Counted from the stretch's first letter, positions 36,638 through 46,245 are shown. The stretch: DNA of 64,000 nucleotides from Erythrobacteraceae bacterium Alg239-R51 (GCA_947331495.1 CAMZOI010000001.1:1984001-2048000); one strand, 5' to 3'. The notes: generated from the letters alone by a model not told the origin. A program made the numbers and translations.

Positions 36638-38200
36638 TTACTCCCGGCCCGCCAAACCCGCCCGTTCCAGCAACGCTTCCGTGCTCGCATCGAAGGGATC
36701 GCCGCCAGTCTCGATCGCCTGGGCCATCGCCTTGCCCAGTTCGACTCCGAACTGGTCGAAGGGATTGATCCCCATCAGCACCGCACTGGCGAACACGCGA
36801 TGTTCATGGAAGGCGATCAGAGCGCCGAGCGCGGCAGCGTCGAGATCGTCGCACAGGATCGTCGCGCTCGGGCGGTCGCCGGGATAGTTGCGCGCCGGAT
36901 CCTCTCCCGCCTTGCCGGCCATCAATGCCGCGCCCTGCGCGAAGCAGTTCATCAGCAGGATGCGATGGTGCGCCGGGTCGAGTTCGTCACCCGGCGCGAT
37001 GCTGGCGATGAAATCGACCGGCACGAGGTGCGTGCCCTGATGGAGCAGCTGGAACACCGCATGCTGGGCATCGGTGCCCACCCCGCCCCAGGTGATCGGC
37101 GCGGTCGGCCCCTCGACGGGCTCCATGTCGGCAGTCACCCGCTTCCCGTTGCTTTCCATCTCCAGCTGCTGGAGGTAATCGGGAAACAGGCCCAGCCGCT
37201 CGTCATAGGCGAAGACCGCACGGGTCTGGCAACCGCGCACGCGGGTGTAATAGAGATCCGCAAAGGCCGCGCGAAGGATCAGATTGGCCGCGCCGTCAGT
37301 GTTGCGGAAATGCGTGTCTACCGCCCTTGCGCCGTCCAGCATGGCGCGAAAGTCGTCCATGCCCACTGCCATGGCGATCGGAAAGCCGATGCTGGACCAG
37401 ATTGAATAGCGCCCGCCGACACTTTCCTGAAACGGCAGGATGCGCGTTTCATCGACGCCCCACTCGACCGCCTTTTCGGGGTTCGCCGTAAGCGCCACCA
37501 CCCGTCCATGCGCGTCCGCCACGCCGTTCTCGCGCAGCCATTTCAGCGCGCTTTCGGCATTGGTCATCGTTTCGATCGTGGTGAAGGTCTTGCTCGCCAC
37601 CGCGATCAGCGTCCTGGCCGGATCGCATTTTGCGAAGGCTGCCTCCAGCGCGACGCCGTCGATGTTCGAGACGACATGCACGTCGCAATAGGACAGGTCC
37701 CGGCCCAATGCGTCAACGCCGAGCGCCGGGCCGAGGGCGCTGCCGCCGATGCCGATGTGGATCAGGTGTTCGATCTCGCCCAGCGCGCCCTGGTGGATCG
37801 CCTCGACCAGCATGCCCATGCGGTCGATCAGGGCCATCGCTTCCTCGACCTTCGCCGGATCGCCGGTACCGCGCAAGGTCGCGTGATCGGCCGCGCGCCC
37901 TTCTGTTGGGTTGACCACCGCCCCGTCGAAAAGTTTTGCGCGCATCGCGGCAAAATCCATCGCCTCGGCCAGGTCCTCGAACACCGCCAGCACGGAGCGA
38001 TCGAGATGCGTCTTCGACCAGTCGAACAGAATACCGCCTTCATCCAGTTCGATCCGACCGGAAAGCATCTCCACACGCTCGTCGCCGCCCGGTTCGTCCG
38101 CCCCCTCGCCGCCATCGCGCTCGGTGCTGAAAAGTTCGCGCAGGGTCGGCTGTGGCAGCTCGGAAAGCTTTTTCCATAGAACTGCGGCGTTGTTGTTCAT
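36638..38200 (-). CDS. pgi: Glucose-6-phosphate isomerase
   Basis: A 520-aa phosphoglucose isomerase, glycolysis/gluconeogenesis. Hallmarks: HIGIGGSALGPALGVDALG, VASKTFTTIETMTNAESALK (phosphate site), GGRYSIWSSIGFPIAMAVGM (active-site loop), and GGVGTDAQHAVFQLLHQGTH with catalytic His. ATG at 38200 with AAGGA upstream, MNNNAAVLWKKL. It is about 30 residues shorter than E. coli Pgi. Monocistronic between the small gene and the divergent lepB. Confidence 0.96.
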   Translation of the reverse strand: MNNNAAVLWKKLSELPQPTLRELFSTERDGGEGADEPGGDERVEMLSGRIELDEGGILFDWSKTHLDRSVLAVFEDLAEAMDFAAMRAKLFDGAVVNPTEGRAADHATLRGTGDPAKVEEAMALIDRMGMLVEAIHQGALGEIEHLIHIGIGGSALGPALGVDALGRDLSYCDVHVVSNIDGVALEAAFAKCDPARTLIAVASKTFTTIETMTNAESALKWLRENGVADAHGRVVALTANPEKAVEWGVDETRILPFQESVGGRYSIWSSIGFPIAMAVGMDDFRAMLDGARAVDTHFRNTDGAANLILRAAFADLYYTRVRGCQTRAVFAYDERLGLFPDYLQQLEMESNGKRVTADMEPVEGPTAPITWGGVGTDAQHAVFQLLHQGTHLVPVDFIASIAPGDELDPAHHRILLMNCFAQGAALMAGKAGEDPARNYPGDRPSATILCDDLDAAALGALIAFHEHRVFASAVLMGINPFDQFGVELGKAMAQAIETGGDPFDASTEALLERAGLAGRE

Positions 38201-38264
38201 GCAAAAATCCTTTCGTGTGCCGGTATCGCCGACTAGGGACACTCGCCATGATTGGAAACCCTAC

Positions 38265-39086
38265 ATGAAGGCCAAACCTGCGCTCAGGGCAAGCGACCTG
38301 GCCAAGCCGGAGACCGAAAAGGAAAGCTGGGGTAGTTTCGCCTGGTTCCTGGTGAAGCTGGTGCTGGCCGTGTTGATCTTTCGCAGCTTTTTCTTCTCGC
38401 CCTTCACCATCCCGAGCGAGAGCATGTTGCCGGTCTTGCGCAATGGTGACTATCTGGTCGCGGCGAAATGGCCTTACGGTTATTCCAAGCAGTCTCTTCC
38501 CGGCCAGGTGCCCCTGATACCCGGGCGTATCTTTTCCGACCTTCCCGAGCGCGGGGACGTCGCGATCTTCAAACATCCGGTCGATGGCGTGGATTACGTG
38601 AAGCGGGTCATCGGCTTGCCGGGCGATACGGTGGCGGTGCGCAACGGCGTCGTGATCCTCAATGGCGAACCGATCCCGAAAGAACCGATCGACGACGTGC
38701 GGATTCCGCTTGGACCGAACACGGCCTGTCACGTGCGCGGGACGCCTGACGAGGATGGCGCGGTCTGCCGCTACACCGCCTTTCGCGAAACGCTGCCCTC
38801 TGGAGACAGTTACACCGTCCTCGATTTCGGCAGTGGCCCGGCCGACAATTACGGACCGATCGAAGTTCCCGAAGGCAGCCTGTTCATGATGGGCGACAAT
38901 CGCGACAATTCCCTCGACAGCCGATTTCCGGCGACGTCGGGTGGCGGCGTGGGAATGGTGGATAGCGACCTGTTGGTGGGGCGAGCAAGCGTGGTCCTGT
39001 GGTCGACCGATGGCAGCGCGGAATGGCTATTGCCCTGGACTTGGTTCACGGCGGCGCGCTGGGATCGCATCGGGGAAGGCCTGTGA
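38265..39086 (+). CDS. lepB: Signal peptidase I
   Basis: A 273-aa leader peptidase that removes Sec/Tat signal peptides at the periplasmic face. One membrane helix (WFLVKLVLAVLIFRSFFFSP, about residues 27-46) precedes box B with catalytic Ser53 (TIPSESMLPVL). Lys113 is in YVKRVIGLPGD (box D), and box E is MGDNRDNSLDSR. ATG at 38265. Its stop overlaps the GTG of rnc, so lepB-rnc-era form one operon. Confidence 0.96.
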   Translation: MKAKPALRASDLAKPETEKESWGSFAWFLVKLVLAVLIFRSFFFSPFTIPSESMLPVLRNGDYLVAAKWPYGYSKQSLPGQVPLIPGRIFSDLPERGDVAIFKHPVDGVDYVKRVIGLPGDTVAVRNGVVILNGEPIPKEPIDDVRIPLGPNTACHVRGTPDEDGAVCRYTAFRETLPSGDSYTVLDFGSGPADNYGPIEVPEGSLFMMGDNRDNSLDSRFPATSGGGVGMVDSDLLVGRASVVLWSTDGSAEWLLPWTWFTAARWDRIGEGL

Positions 39087-39754
39087 ACGGCCTATCGCCC
39101 GATACCCGCGAATGGCTGGAAAGAACCGGGTTCGCGGTGCAGAACGAAGCATTGTGGCTCGCCGCGCTCACCCATGGCAGCACGGGCGAGGAACGCGATT
39201 ACGAACGGCTCGAATTCCTCGGCGATCGTGTGCTCGGCCTGTCCATCGCCGACTGGCTCTACGCGCAGAGCGAGGCCCCCGAAGGCCGGTTGGCGCAACG
39301 CCTCAACGCCCTTGTCAGCCGCGAGATGTGCGCGACCATCGCGCGCGGCATCGGCCTTGCTCCGCATATCCGCATTTCGAAGCAGGCCAGCAGCGATGGC
39401 GGTCGCGACAGCGACAATATTCTCGGCGATGTGGTGGAGGCGCTGCTGGGCGCGCAGTTTCTCGACAACGGATTTGAACTCGCGCGCGATCTCGTGCAGC
39501 AGCTGTTCCGACCGGCGCTGGAAAGTGGGGCCGGCAAGGTCAAGCATCCCAAGAGCGCGTTGCAGGAATGGGCCGCAGGCAATCGCCGCAAGCCGCCCGA
39601 ATACGAAGTGATCGACCGAAGCGGACCGGACCACGCGGCAAGTTTCACCGTGGAGGTCAAGGTCCACAAGGTCGGCGAAGCGCAGGCCACAGCCAGCAGC
39701 AAGGGCGAGGCCGAGCGCGAGGCAGCGCGTCTTTTCATGGAGCGATACGGATGA
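39083..39754 (+). CDS. rnc: Ribonuclease III
   Basis: A 223-aa double-strand-specific RNase that processes rRNA and mRNA. The RIIID signature RLEFLGDRVLGLSIADWLYA and the metal-site region NILGDVVEALLGAQFLDNGF are intact; the C-terminal dsRBD is SALQEWAAGNRRKPPEYEVI to ASSKGEAEREAARLF. A GTG start at 39083 overlaps the lepB stop and follows GGGGAAGG. era overlaps its end by four bases. Confidence 0.95.
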   Translation: MNGLSPDTREWLERTGFAVQNEALWLAALTHGSTGEERDYERLEFLGDRVLGLSIADWLYAQSEAPEGRLAQRLNALVSREMCATIARGIGLAPHIRISKQASSDGGRDSDNILGDVVEALLGAQFLDNGFELARDLVQQLFRPALESGAGKVKHPKSALQEWAAGNRRKPPEYEVIDRSGPDHAASFTVEVKVHKVGEAQATASSKGEAEREAARLFMERYG

Positions 39755-40653
39755 GCCAGACCGAGACGAAATGCGGCGTGGTGGCCGTTCTGGGTGCGCC
39801 CAATTCCGGCAAGAGCACACTGGTCAACCAGCTCGTCGGCCAGAAGGTCGCCATCACCAGCGCCAAGGCGCAGACGACGCGCGCGCGGATGATGGGCATC
39901 GCGCTGCATGACGAAACGCAGATGATCCTGGTCGACACGCCGGGCATCTTCGCGCCCCGGCGCCGTCTCGACCGCGCGATGGTGAGTGCGGCGTGGGAAG
40001 GTGCGGAAAGCGCCGATGCCATCTTGTTGCTGGTCGATCCGGTCAAGCAGCGAAGGCACGAGCTGGAGCCGCTGATCGAACAGATCGCGGGCCGGCCCGA
40101 ATGCAAGATCCTGGTCCTGAACAAGGTCGACGTGGCGAAGAAAGAACCCTTGCTCGCATTGGCACAGGAGCTGGGCCAGAAGGTCGATTTCGAGACCATC
40201 TATTTCGTTTCCGCGCTTACCGGAGACGGAGTGCCCGAAATGAAGGATGCCCTCGCTGCGATGATGCCCGAGGGTCCGTGGATGTATCCCGAGGACCAGG
40301 TGAGCGATGCCAGCGAACGCCTGCTCGCCACCGAGATTACCCGCGAGCAGCTCTATCAGCAATTGCACGAGGAACTGCCCTACGACAGTGCCGTACGCCC
40401 GGAGAAGTATATCGAGCGCAAGGACGGCAGCGTCGAAATCCATCAACAGATCGTCGTCATGCGCGACAATCAGCGAATGATCGTGCTCGGCAAGGGTGGC
40501 AGCCGGATCAAGGCAATAGGGCAGGCTGCGCGCGAGGAACTGAGCGAGCTTCTCGGCCGGAAAGTCCACCTGTTCCTGCACGTCAAGACCGACGAGCGCT
40601 GGAGCGAAGACAAGGAAATGTTCGAGGAAATGGGGTTGGACTGGGTGCGGTAG
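39751..40653 (+). CDS. era: GTPase Era
   Basis: A 300-aa essential GTPase that binds the 3' end of 16S rRNA during 30S assembly. G1 GAPNSGKST, G2 (TTRARMMGI), G3 DTPGI and G4 NKVD are present in the first ~130 residues. The C-terminal KH domain has VVMRDNQRMIVLGKGGSRIK. ATG overlaps the rnc stop (ATGA), and RNase III and Era act on the same rRNA region, as in E. coli. Confidence 0.97.
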   Translation: MSQTETKCGVVAVLGAPNSGKSTLVNQLVGQKVAITSAKAQTTRARMMGIALHDETQMILVDTPGIFAPRRRLDRAMVSAAWEGAESADAILLLVDPVKQRRHELEPLIEQIAGRPECKILVLNKVDVAKKEPLLALAQELGQKVDFETIYFVSALTGDGVPEMKDALAAMMPEGPWMYPEDQVSDASERLLATEITREQLYQQLHEELPYDSAVRPEKYIERKDGSVEIHQQIVVMRDNQRMIVLGKGGSRIKAIGQAAREELSELLGRKVHLFLHVKTDERWSEDKEMFEEMGLDWVR

Positions 40654-40695
40654 TCACCCTTTCGCGTTCATCCCATGATTATCAGTGGAAGTCAC

Positions 40696-41595
40696 ATGCC
40701 GGGCGTCGATCCGGCCAAGTTCGGATTGCCCCCGTTCGCTGCGCTCCGGTTCGAACAGCCGGCGGTCGGGCTCGAGGGGCTCGTGGCCGATTACTTCGTC
40801 TTCGATTCCCAAGGTCCGCAGGTTCAGAACGTCACCAACTGGATGTTGCCGACCGCCCCGGTCGTCCGGCTGACTCTGGCGCAGGCGCCGATACTGGTGG
40901 AAGTCGCCAGAGGGAAATGGCTCCGTCGTCCGACGGCCGCGTTTTACGGACCGACGAGCAGGGCCTGCCGGGTCACGACGAACGGCGGGGTGACCATAGG
41001 AGCAACGCTGACGCCGTCCGGTGCTGCGCGTCTGACCGATCTTGACATGTCACGCCATCTCGACGGCGTGATCGACCTGGACATGATCGTCGGAGCCAGT
41101 GCGTCCGAAGACCTTGTTGAGCAGTTGCGAAATTCCGATCAGGGGGCGGCCGTCAAGGCCATTCTCGATGGCTTCTTCGTGCAGGCGATGTCGCAGCCGC
41201 ACCGCCGCGAGCCAGAGATACGCAGCCTCGCCCAGGCACTTCAGGACGAAGAATTGGATTCGGTTGCCGAACTCGGCGCTCGCCTGGAGCTGCCGACTTA
41301 TACGGTCCGAAGGTTGGCCAAACGCTATTTCGGTTTCCTGCCCATGACATTGATCGCCAGAACGCGCTTTATGCGTTCATTAATGGCGATGACCGAAGTA
41401 GGGGCAGTGCGCGGCTACGAAGCGATCGACCCCGCCTATTTCGACGCCTCGCATTTCCTGCGCGACTGCAAGCGGTTTCTCGGCATGACCGCGCGCCAGT
41501 TTCTGGCGATGGACACGGCCTACCTCGATATCACGCTCCGCGCGCGCCGGGCCGTGCTGGGGTCGAGCCATCCCATTCTCGACAAACTCGTCTGA
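40696..41595 (+). CDS. AraC-family-like transcriptional regulator
   Basis: A 299-aa protein. The N-terminal part is a cupin-like effector domain of unknown ligand (FAALRFEQPAVGLEGLVADY). The C-terminal ~90 residues form an AraC-type double HTH (ELGARLELPTYTVRRLAKRY, FGFLPMTLIARTRFMRSLMA, ...YFDASHFLRDCKRFLGMTAR). SD GGAAG sits just before the ATG at 40696; an ATG seven codons upstream is also possible. It follows era with no shared function evident. Confidence 0.8.
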   Translation: MPGVDPAKFGLPPFAALRFEQPAVGLEGLVADYFVFDSQGPQVQNVTNWMLPTAPVVRLTLAQAPILVEVARGKWLRRPTAAFYGPTSRACRVTTNGGVTIGATLTPSGAARLTDLDMSRHLDGVIDLDMIVGASASEDLVEQLRNSDQGAAVKAILDGFFVQAMSQPHRREPEIRSLAQALQDEELDSVAELGARLELPTYTVRRLAKRYFGFLPMTLIARTRFMRSLMAMTEVGAVRGYEAIDPAYFDASHFLRDCKRFLGMTARQFLAMDTAYLDITLRARRAVLGSSHPILDKLV

Positions 41596-41598
41596 CCG

Positions 41599-41781
41599 CT
41601 ACCGTTTCTTCGCGATCTTGATCTTGTTCTGCTTGGCGAAGCTCTTGGTCGATTCCTCGCTGCGGTTCAGAGCCTTCGCGATCTGTTTGAGCCCCTGCCC
41701 TTTTGAGGCGAGAGTGCGAAGCTGGCCGGCTTCCTCGCCGGTCCAGGGTTGCTTGTGTCGTTCGAAATGGTCTTTTGCCAT
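41599..41781 (-). CDS. Small HTH-like protein downstream of topA (60 aa)
   Basis: A 60-aa basic protein: MAKDHFERHKQPWTGEEAGQ, then LRTLASKGQGLKQIAKALNR and SEESTKSFAKQNKIKIAKKR. The pattern W-T-x-E-E and the three short helices resemble a SANT/Myb-like or homeodomain-like HTH fold, common as an alphaproteobacterial orphan. Start ATG overlaps the topA stop (TGATG), so it is cotranslated with topA. Function unknown; DNA binding inferred. Confidence 0.65.
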   Translation of the reverse strand: MAKDHFERHKQPWTGEEAGQLRTLASKGQGLKQIAKALNRSEESTKSFAKQNKIKIAKKR

Positions 41782-44372
41782 CAGCCGGCCTTCGCTTTCT
41801 TGGCCGTCGGTTTTTTCGCAACTGCTTTTTTCTTCGCCGCAGTCTTCTTGGGTGCCGCCTTCTTCTTGGCCGGGGCTTTCTTCTTCGTAGCTTTCTTCTT
41901 CTTTGCCGGCCCCTTCGCCGCGCGAGCATCGATCAATTCGATAGCCTGCGCCTCGGTCACGTCTTCGGGCTTCATGTCCTTGGGAATTGTGGCGTTGGTG
42001 GTTCCATCGGTGACATAGGGACCGTAGCGTCCCGGCATCACTTTCATCTCGCCGCCCGACGTCGGATGTTCGCCCAATGTCTTGATCGGCTCGGCCTTGC
42101 CGCGCCCTCCACCCTTGCGGTTGGCGGCTTCGGCAAGGAGAGTGACTGCCGCATTCATGCCGGTGTCGAACACATCGCGTGTGCTGGCGAGCTTGGCGTA
42201 TTTGCCATCGTGTCGCAGATAAGGGCCATAACGCCCGATAGCCGCTTCGATTTCCTTGCCCGTTTCGGGGTGCGTGCCAACGATGCGCGGCAAAGCCAAG
42301 AGCTTCAGCGCCCATTCGAGGTCGAAATCGTCGAGATCCTTGGGAATGCTGGCGCGCTTGGCTTCCTTGCCCTCGCCCAGTTGCACGTAAGGGCCGAACC
42401 GTCCGGTCTTGCGCTCGACCGGCAATCCTGTGTCGGGATCCTCGCCCATCACACCGTCATCCGCACCGTCATCGCCCTCGCCACCGGGCTTGGCAAACTG
42501 GCGCGTGAAGGTGCACTCGGGATAGTTGGCGCAGGCGACGAAGGCGCCATATCGGCCTCCGCGCAGCGCCAGCCGGCCGCCCTCGCGCCCCTCGGTCTCG
42601 CATAGCGGGCAATGACGCGGGTCCTTGCCGTCGGCGCGTTCGGGGAAGAGGTAATCGGAGAGGAACTCGTCGAGCACCTCGGTAACTTCCGAAGGCTTCT
42701 TATCCATCACCTCTTCGGTCTTGGGCTTGAAGTCGCGCCAGAAGGCCTCGAGCAATTTCTTCCAGTCCTCGCGTCCGTCGCTGACAGTGTCGAGTTCGTC
42801 CTCCAGCCCGGCAGTATAGTCGAACGCAACATATTGTTCGAAGAAGCGTTCGAGGAAGGCGGTCAGCAGACGGCCTGATTCTTCGGCGAAGAAACGGTTC
42901 TTTTCCATCCGCACGTAGTTGCGGTCGCGCAGCGTCTGGATGGTACTGGCATAGGTCGAGGGGCGGCCGATGCCGAGTTCCTCCAGCCGCTTTACCAGGC
43001 TGGCTTCCGAGAAACGCGGCGGCGGCTGGGTAAAGTGTTGGTTCGCCTGGACGGCTTTCTTCAGCGGACTGTCGCCTTTCGAGATGGTCGGCAACAGGCC
43101 ATCCTCGTCATCGTCGGAGGCATCGTCGCGGCCTTCCTGATAGACGGCGAAGAAGCCGGGATATTTCACCACCTGCCCGGTCGCGCGCAATTCGTGCTGC
43201 CCGGTCGCATCGCGCAGAGTAACAGTGGTTCGTTCCAGCTGCGCAGCGGCCATCTGGCTGGCCATCGCGCGTTTGAAGACCAGGTCGTAGAGCTTGGCCT
43301 CGTCGCCCGAACCGGCGCGGTCCTGATTGAAATTCGTCGGCCTGATCGCCTCGTGCGCTTCCTGCGCGTTCTTGGCCTTGGTCTTGTACATGCGCGGAGA
43401 ATCGGGGAGCGCATGGCCTCCGTAGCGATCGGCAACCGCCTTGCGGCAGGCTGAGATCGCGCTGCCATCCATGCTCACCCCGTCGGTCCGCATGTAAGTG
43501 ATCGCGCCCGCTTCATAGAGTGACTGCGCCAGCCGCATGGTGTGGCTGGCGGAAAAGCCGAGCTTGCGCGCGGCCTCCTGTTGAAGGGTCGAGGTGGTAA
43601 ACGGGGGCGCGGGATTGCGCTTGAACGGCTTGGTCTCGACCTCCTCGACGGTGAAGCGACCCTCCTCGACAGCTTTCCGGGCCGCCGTAGCGGTGGCCTC
43701 GTCGCCCAGCGTCAGCTTGTCCAGCTTCTTGCCGTCATGCCGTACCAGCCGCGCATCGAACTCGGTACCGTCCTGCTCAAGCGTGGCGACGACGGACCAG
43801 TACTCGTCTGCTCGGAAATGCTCGATCTCGGTTTCCCGGTCGACGATCAGCCGCAGCGCCACAGACTGCACGCGCCCCGCGCTCTTGGCCCCTGGCAGCC
43901 GCCGCCACAGGACGGGGCTGAGGGTGAAGCCGTAAAGATAGTCGAGCGCCCGGCGGGCGAGGTACGCATCGATCAATGGCTGGTCGAGCTCGCGTGGAGC
44001 CTTCATGGCGTCCGTGACTGCCTGCTTGGTGATCGCGTTGAAGGTTACCCGGTCGACCTTCTTTGGCAGCGTCTTGCGCTTGGCCAGCAATTCGCGGACA
44101 TGCCACGAAATCGCCTCGCCCTCGCGGTCGGGGTCGGTTGCGAGGACCAGTCTTTCGGCGCCCTTCGCCGCATCGCTGATTTCCTTGAACCGCTTCTGCT
44201 TGTCGCGATACAGTTCCCAGTCCATTTCGAAGCCTTCGTCCGGGCGCACGCTGCCATCCTTGGGCGGCAGGTCGCGGACGTGGCCGTAGCTGGCGAGAAC
44301 CTTGAAATCCTTACCGAGGTATTTTTCGATGGTTTTCGCCTTGGCCGGCGACTCTACTATGACGAGTTGCAT
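41781..44372 (-). CDS. topA: DNA topoisomerase I
   Basis: An 863-aa type IA topoisomerase that relaxes negative supercoils. N-terminal Toprim (VIVESPAKAKTIEKYLGKDF; TDPDREGEAISWH). The active-site Tyr is in AITYMRTDGVSMDGSA. Zinc ribbons (CPLCETEGREGG; CANYPECTF) and repeated C-terminal TopA_C motifs (GRYGPYLRHDGKYAKL, GRYGPYVTDGT) follow. The last ~60 residues are Lys/Ala-rich (KKKATKKKAPAKKKAAPKKT), a histone-H1-like tail common in this lineage. Confidence 0.97.
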   Translation of the reverse strand: MQLVIVESPAKAKTIEKYLGKDFKVLASYGHVRDLPPKDGSVRPDEGFEMDWELYRDKQKRFKEISDAAKGAERLVLATDPDREGEAISWHVRELLAKRKTLPKKVDRVTFNAITKQAVTDAMKAPRELDQPLIDAYLARRALDYLYGFTLSPVLWRRLPGAKSAGRVQSVALRLIVDRETEIEHFRADEYWSVVATLEQDGTEFDARLVRHDGKKLDKLTLGDEATATAARKAVEEGRFTVEEVETKPFKRNPAPPFTTSTLQQEAARKLGFSASHTMRLAQSLYEAGAITYMRTDGVSMDGSAISACRKAVADRYGGHALPDSPRMYKTKAKNAQEAHEAIRPTNFNQDRAGSGDEAKLYDLVFKRAMASQMAAAQLERTTVTLRDATGQHELRATGQVVKYPGFFAVYQEGRDDASDDDEDGLLPTISKGDSPLKKAVQANQHFTQPPPRFSEASLVKRLEELGIGRPSTYASTIQTLRDRNYVRMEKNRFFAEESGRLLTAFLERFFEQYVAFDYTAGLEDELDTVSDGREDWKKLLEAFWRDFKPKTEEVMDKKPSEVTEVLDEFLSDYLFPERADGKDPRHCPLCETEGREGGRLALRGGRYGAFVACANYPECTFTRQFAKPGGEGDDGADDGVMGEDPDTGLPVERKTGRFGPYVQLGEGKEAKRASIPKDLDDFDLEWALKLLALPRIVGTHPETGKEIEAAIGRYGPYLRHDGKYAKLASTRDVFDTGMNAAVTLLAEAANRKGGGRGKAEPIKTLGEHPTSGGEMKVMPGRYGPYVTDGTTNATIPKDMKPEDVTEAQAIELIDARAAKGPAKKKKATKKKAPAKKKAAPKKTAAKKKAVAKKPTAKKAKAG

Positions 44373-44391
44373 AAGTGTTTGGAACGTCCCT

Positions 44392-44417
44392 TACGTGTGT
44401 ACGTGCGTATACGCGCG
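44392..44417. other. 26-bp alternating pyrimidine-purine tract at topA
   Basis: Every base from 44392 to 44417 alternates pyrimidine-purine (TACGTGTGTACGTGCGTATA then CGCGCG). Such tracts adopt Z-DNA under negative supercoiling. It ends 20 bases before the topA start on the minus strand. Confidence 0.6.
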
Positions 44418-44418
44418 A

Positions 44419-44447
44419 AAATGGGGTTCGGGTGAGAGCGCCGTCAA
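44419..44447 (-). promoter_or_regulatory. Possible topA promoter
   Basis: On the minus strand TTGACG (44442-44447) with a poor -10 (CCATTT or CATTTT) 17-18 bases further. It lies just before the alternating tract. Confidence 0.3.
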
Positions 44448-44542
44448 GAGAGATCGTCCATGTCTTGACTGACGGTCCATCGGTTAGCGCCGAACTTAGC
44501 TGGACCCCAGATTAAGTCCGGGGTGACGTGGAAGGGAGAGGA

Positions 44543-45649
44543 TCATTTTAGCGATACCCTACCCGCTGCATGTCGCTCCAGCCGCCCGGCTATCTCTAGT
44601 TCCAGCAGCGCCAATTGCACCGCAGCAGCGCTTTCGCCCGACTGGCGAATGAGTTCGTCGACCGCCACCGGCGCGGTGGTGAGCAGGGTTTTAACGTCCG
44701 CCGGTTCGGCCTCCGCCAGTTCTTCCGGCGCGTAGTCGAAGCCGTTTGCCGGTTCGCGGAAGGTGCTGCGCGGATTGCCGTCGAAATCGGAGAGCAGTTC
44801 GACCACGTCCTCGGGCGAATTGACCAGCACCGCGCCTTCGCGGATCAGGTGATTGCAGCCGTGGCTGCGCGGTTCGAGGGGACTGCCGGGGATTGCCATC
44901 ACCTCGCGCCCCGCTTCGCCCGCGAGCCGGGCAGTGATGAGGCTGCCGGATTTGACCGCTGCCTCCACCACCAGCGTGCCGCCCGCAAGGCCGGCGATAA
45001 TGCGGTTGCGGCTGGGGAAGTGGCTGCCGCGCGGCTCGGTACCCGGCGGCTGTTCGGCAATCAGCAGGCCTTCGCTCGCGATCCGCTCCTGCAAATCGGC
45101 ATGCTGCGGCGGATAGGCGATATCGATCCCGCTAGCGATCACGCCGATGGTTGCGGGCATCGCCCCCTCGTGCGCCGCTCCGTCGATCCCGCGTGCGAGG
45201 CCCGAGACGACGGTAAACCCCGCTTCGGCCAACCCTTGCGCAAAGTCGCGCGCCAGCTTAACCGCCGCCGCGCTGGCATTGCGCGCGCCGACCATGGCGA
45301 CGCAGGGCTTGCTTGCGTGGCCGAGATCACCGCGCCAGGTCAGGATCGGCGGCGCGCTCTCGATTTCGGCCAGTAGTACCGGGTAGCCCGGCTGGTCGTG
45401 GAACAGATATTTCGCGCCAGCCTTGCGCACCGCCTCGACCTCACGCTCGATCCGTTCGACCGGTGCGGCGCGATATCGCCGACCGCCCCGCTTCCCGAGA
45501 TCGGGCAAGGCCCCCAGTGCCGCCCCCGCGCTGCCGAAGCGCCCGAGAAGCTGCGCATAGCTGACCGGCCCGATATTGGGCGAGCGGAGCAGGCGGATGC
45601 GCGCGAACGCCTCCTCCTGTGAAAGCGATGCGTTTGCAGGTGCGTTCAC
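44543..45649 (-). CDS. dprA: DNA processing protein DprA
   Basis: A 368-aa DprA/Smf protein that loads RecA on incoming single-stranded DNA in transformation. A SAM-like N-terminus (ARIRLLRSPNIGPVSYAQLL) precedes the Rossmann domain: VAMVGARNASAAAVKLARDF, SGLARGIDGAAHEGAM, SEGLLIAEQPPGTEPRGSHF and FPSRNRIIAGLAGGTLVVEA. A winged-helix-like C-terminus (VAVDELIRQSGESAAAVQLA) ends it. Overlaps plsY by four bases. Confidence 0.94.
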   Translation of the reverse strand: MNAPANASLSQEEAFARIRLLRSPNIGPVSYAQLLGRFGSAGAALGALPDLGKRGGRRYRAAPVERIEREVEAVRKAGAKYLFHDQPGYPVLLAEIESAPPILTWRGDLGHASKPCVAMVGARNASAAAVKLARDFAQGLAEAGFTVVSGLARGIDGAAHEGAMPATIGVIASGIDIAYPPQHADLQERIASEGLLIAEQPPGTEPRGSHFPSRNRIIAGLAGGTLVVEAAVKSGSLITARLAGEAGREVMAIPGSPLEPRSHGCNHLIREGAVLVNSPEDVVELLSDFDGNPRSTFREPANGFDYAPEELAEAEPADVKTLLTTAPVAVDELIRQSGESAAAVQLALLELEIAGRLERHAAGRVSLK

Positions 45650-46233
45650 TCCTTGCCGCCCACCTTCGGCTCATCGCCCCTCATCAAGCGTGCGATGTTC
45701 GCGCGGTGAAGATAGATGATGAGCAAGGCTATCGCCCCAAGCACGGGAAAGAATTCGGGATAGCCGAACAGCGGTGCGGCGGCCGCGGCGGCCACCACCG
45801 CCGCCATTCCGGCAAGCGAAGAAATGCGGAAGATCGCCAGCACGCTTAACCAGATCAACGCATAGACAAGTCCCAAGGGCCAGGCGAGACCGAAGGCCAC
45901 GCCGGCGTTCGTGGCCACGCCCTTGCCCCCTTTGAATCCCAGCCAGACCGGAAAGCAGTGGCCGAGCACGGCCGCGCCTGCGGCGAAGGCCATGGCCACT
46001 TCGCCCCATAGTTGACCGGCAATCGCCACCGGGGCGAACCCCTTGGCCAGATCGAGCAGCAAGGTAGCCGCGGCCAGACCCTTGTTTCCAGTTCGCAGCA
46101 CGTTGGTCGCACCGATATTGCCACTGCCGATCCGGCGCACGTCGCCCATTCCGGCGGCCTTCGTCAGCAAAAGACCGAACGGGATCGATCCGATCAGATA
46201 ACCAAGCAGTGCTGCGTAGAGTACCTGCACCAA
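45646..46233 (-). CDS. plsY: Acyl-phosphate glycerol-3-phosphate acyltransferase
   Basis: A 195-aa membrane acyltransferase that makes lysophosphatidate from acyl-phosphate. Typical motifs: LLGYLIGSIPFGLLLTKAAG, GSGNIGATNVLRTGNKGLA and GHCFPVWLGFKGGKGVATNA, with the active-site loops between helices. Start ATG at 46233; its stop overlaps the dprA start region, a pairing common in Gram-negatives. Confidence 0.95.
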   Translation of the reverse strand: MVQVLYAALLGYLIGSIPFGLLLTKAAGMGDVRRIGSGNIGATNVLRTGNKGLAAATLLLDLAKGFAPVAIAGQLWGEVAMAFAAGAAVLGHCFPVWLGFKGGKGVATNAGVAFGLAWPLGLVYALIWLSVLAIFRISSLAGMAAVVAAAAAAPLFGYPEFFPVLGAIALLIIYLHRANIARLMRGDEPKVGGKE

Positions 46234-46245
46234 ACCTCCATCCAG

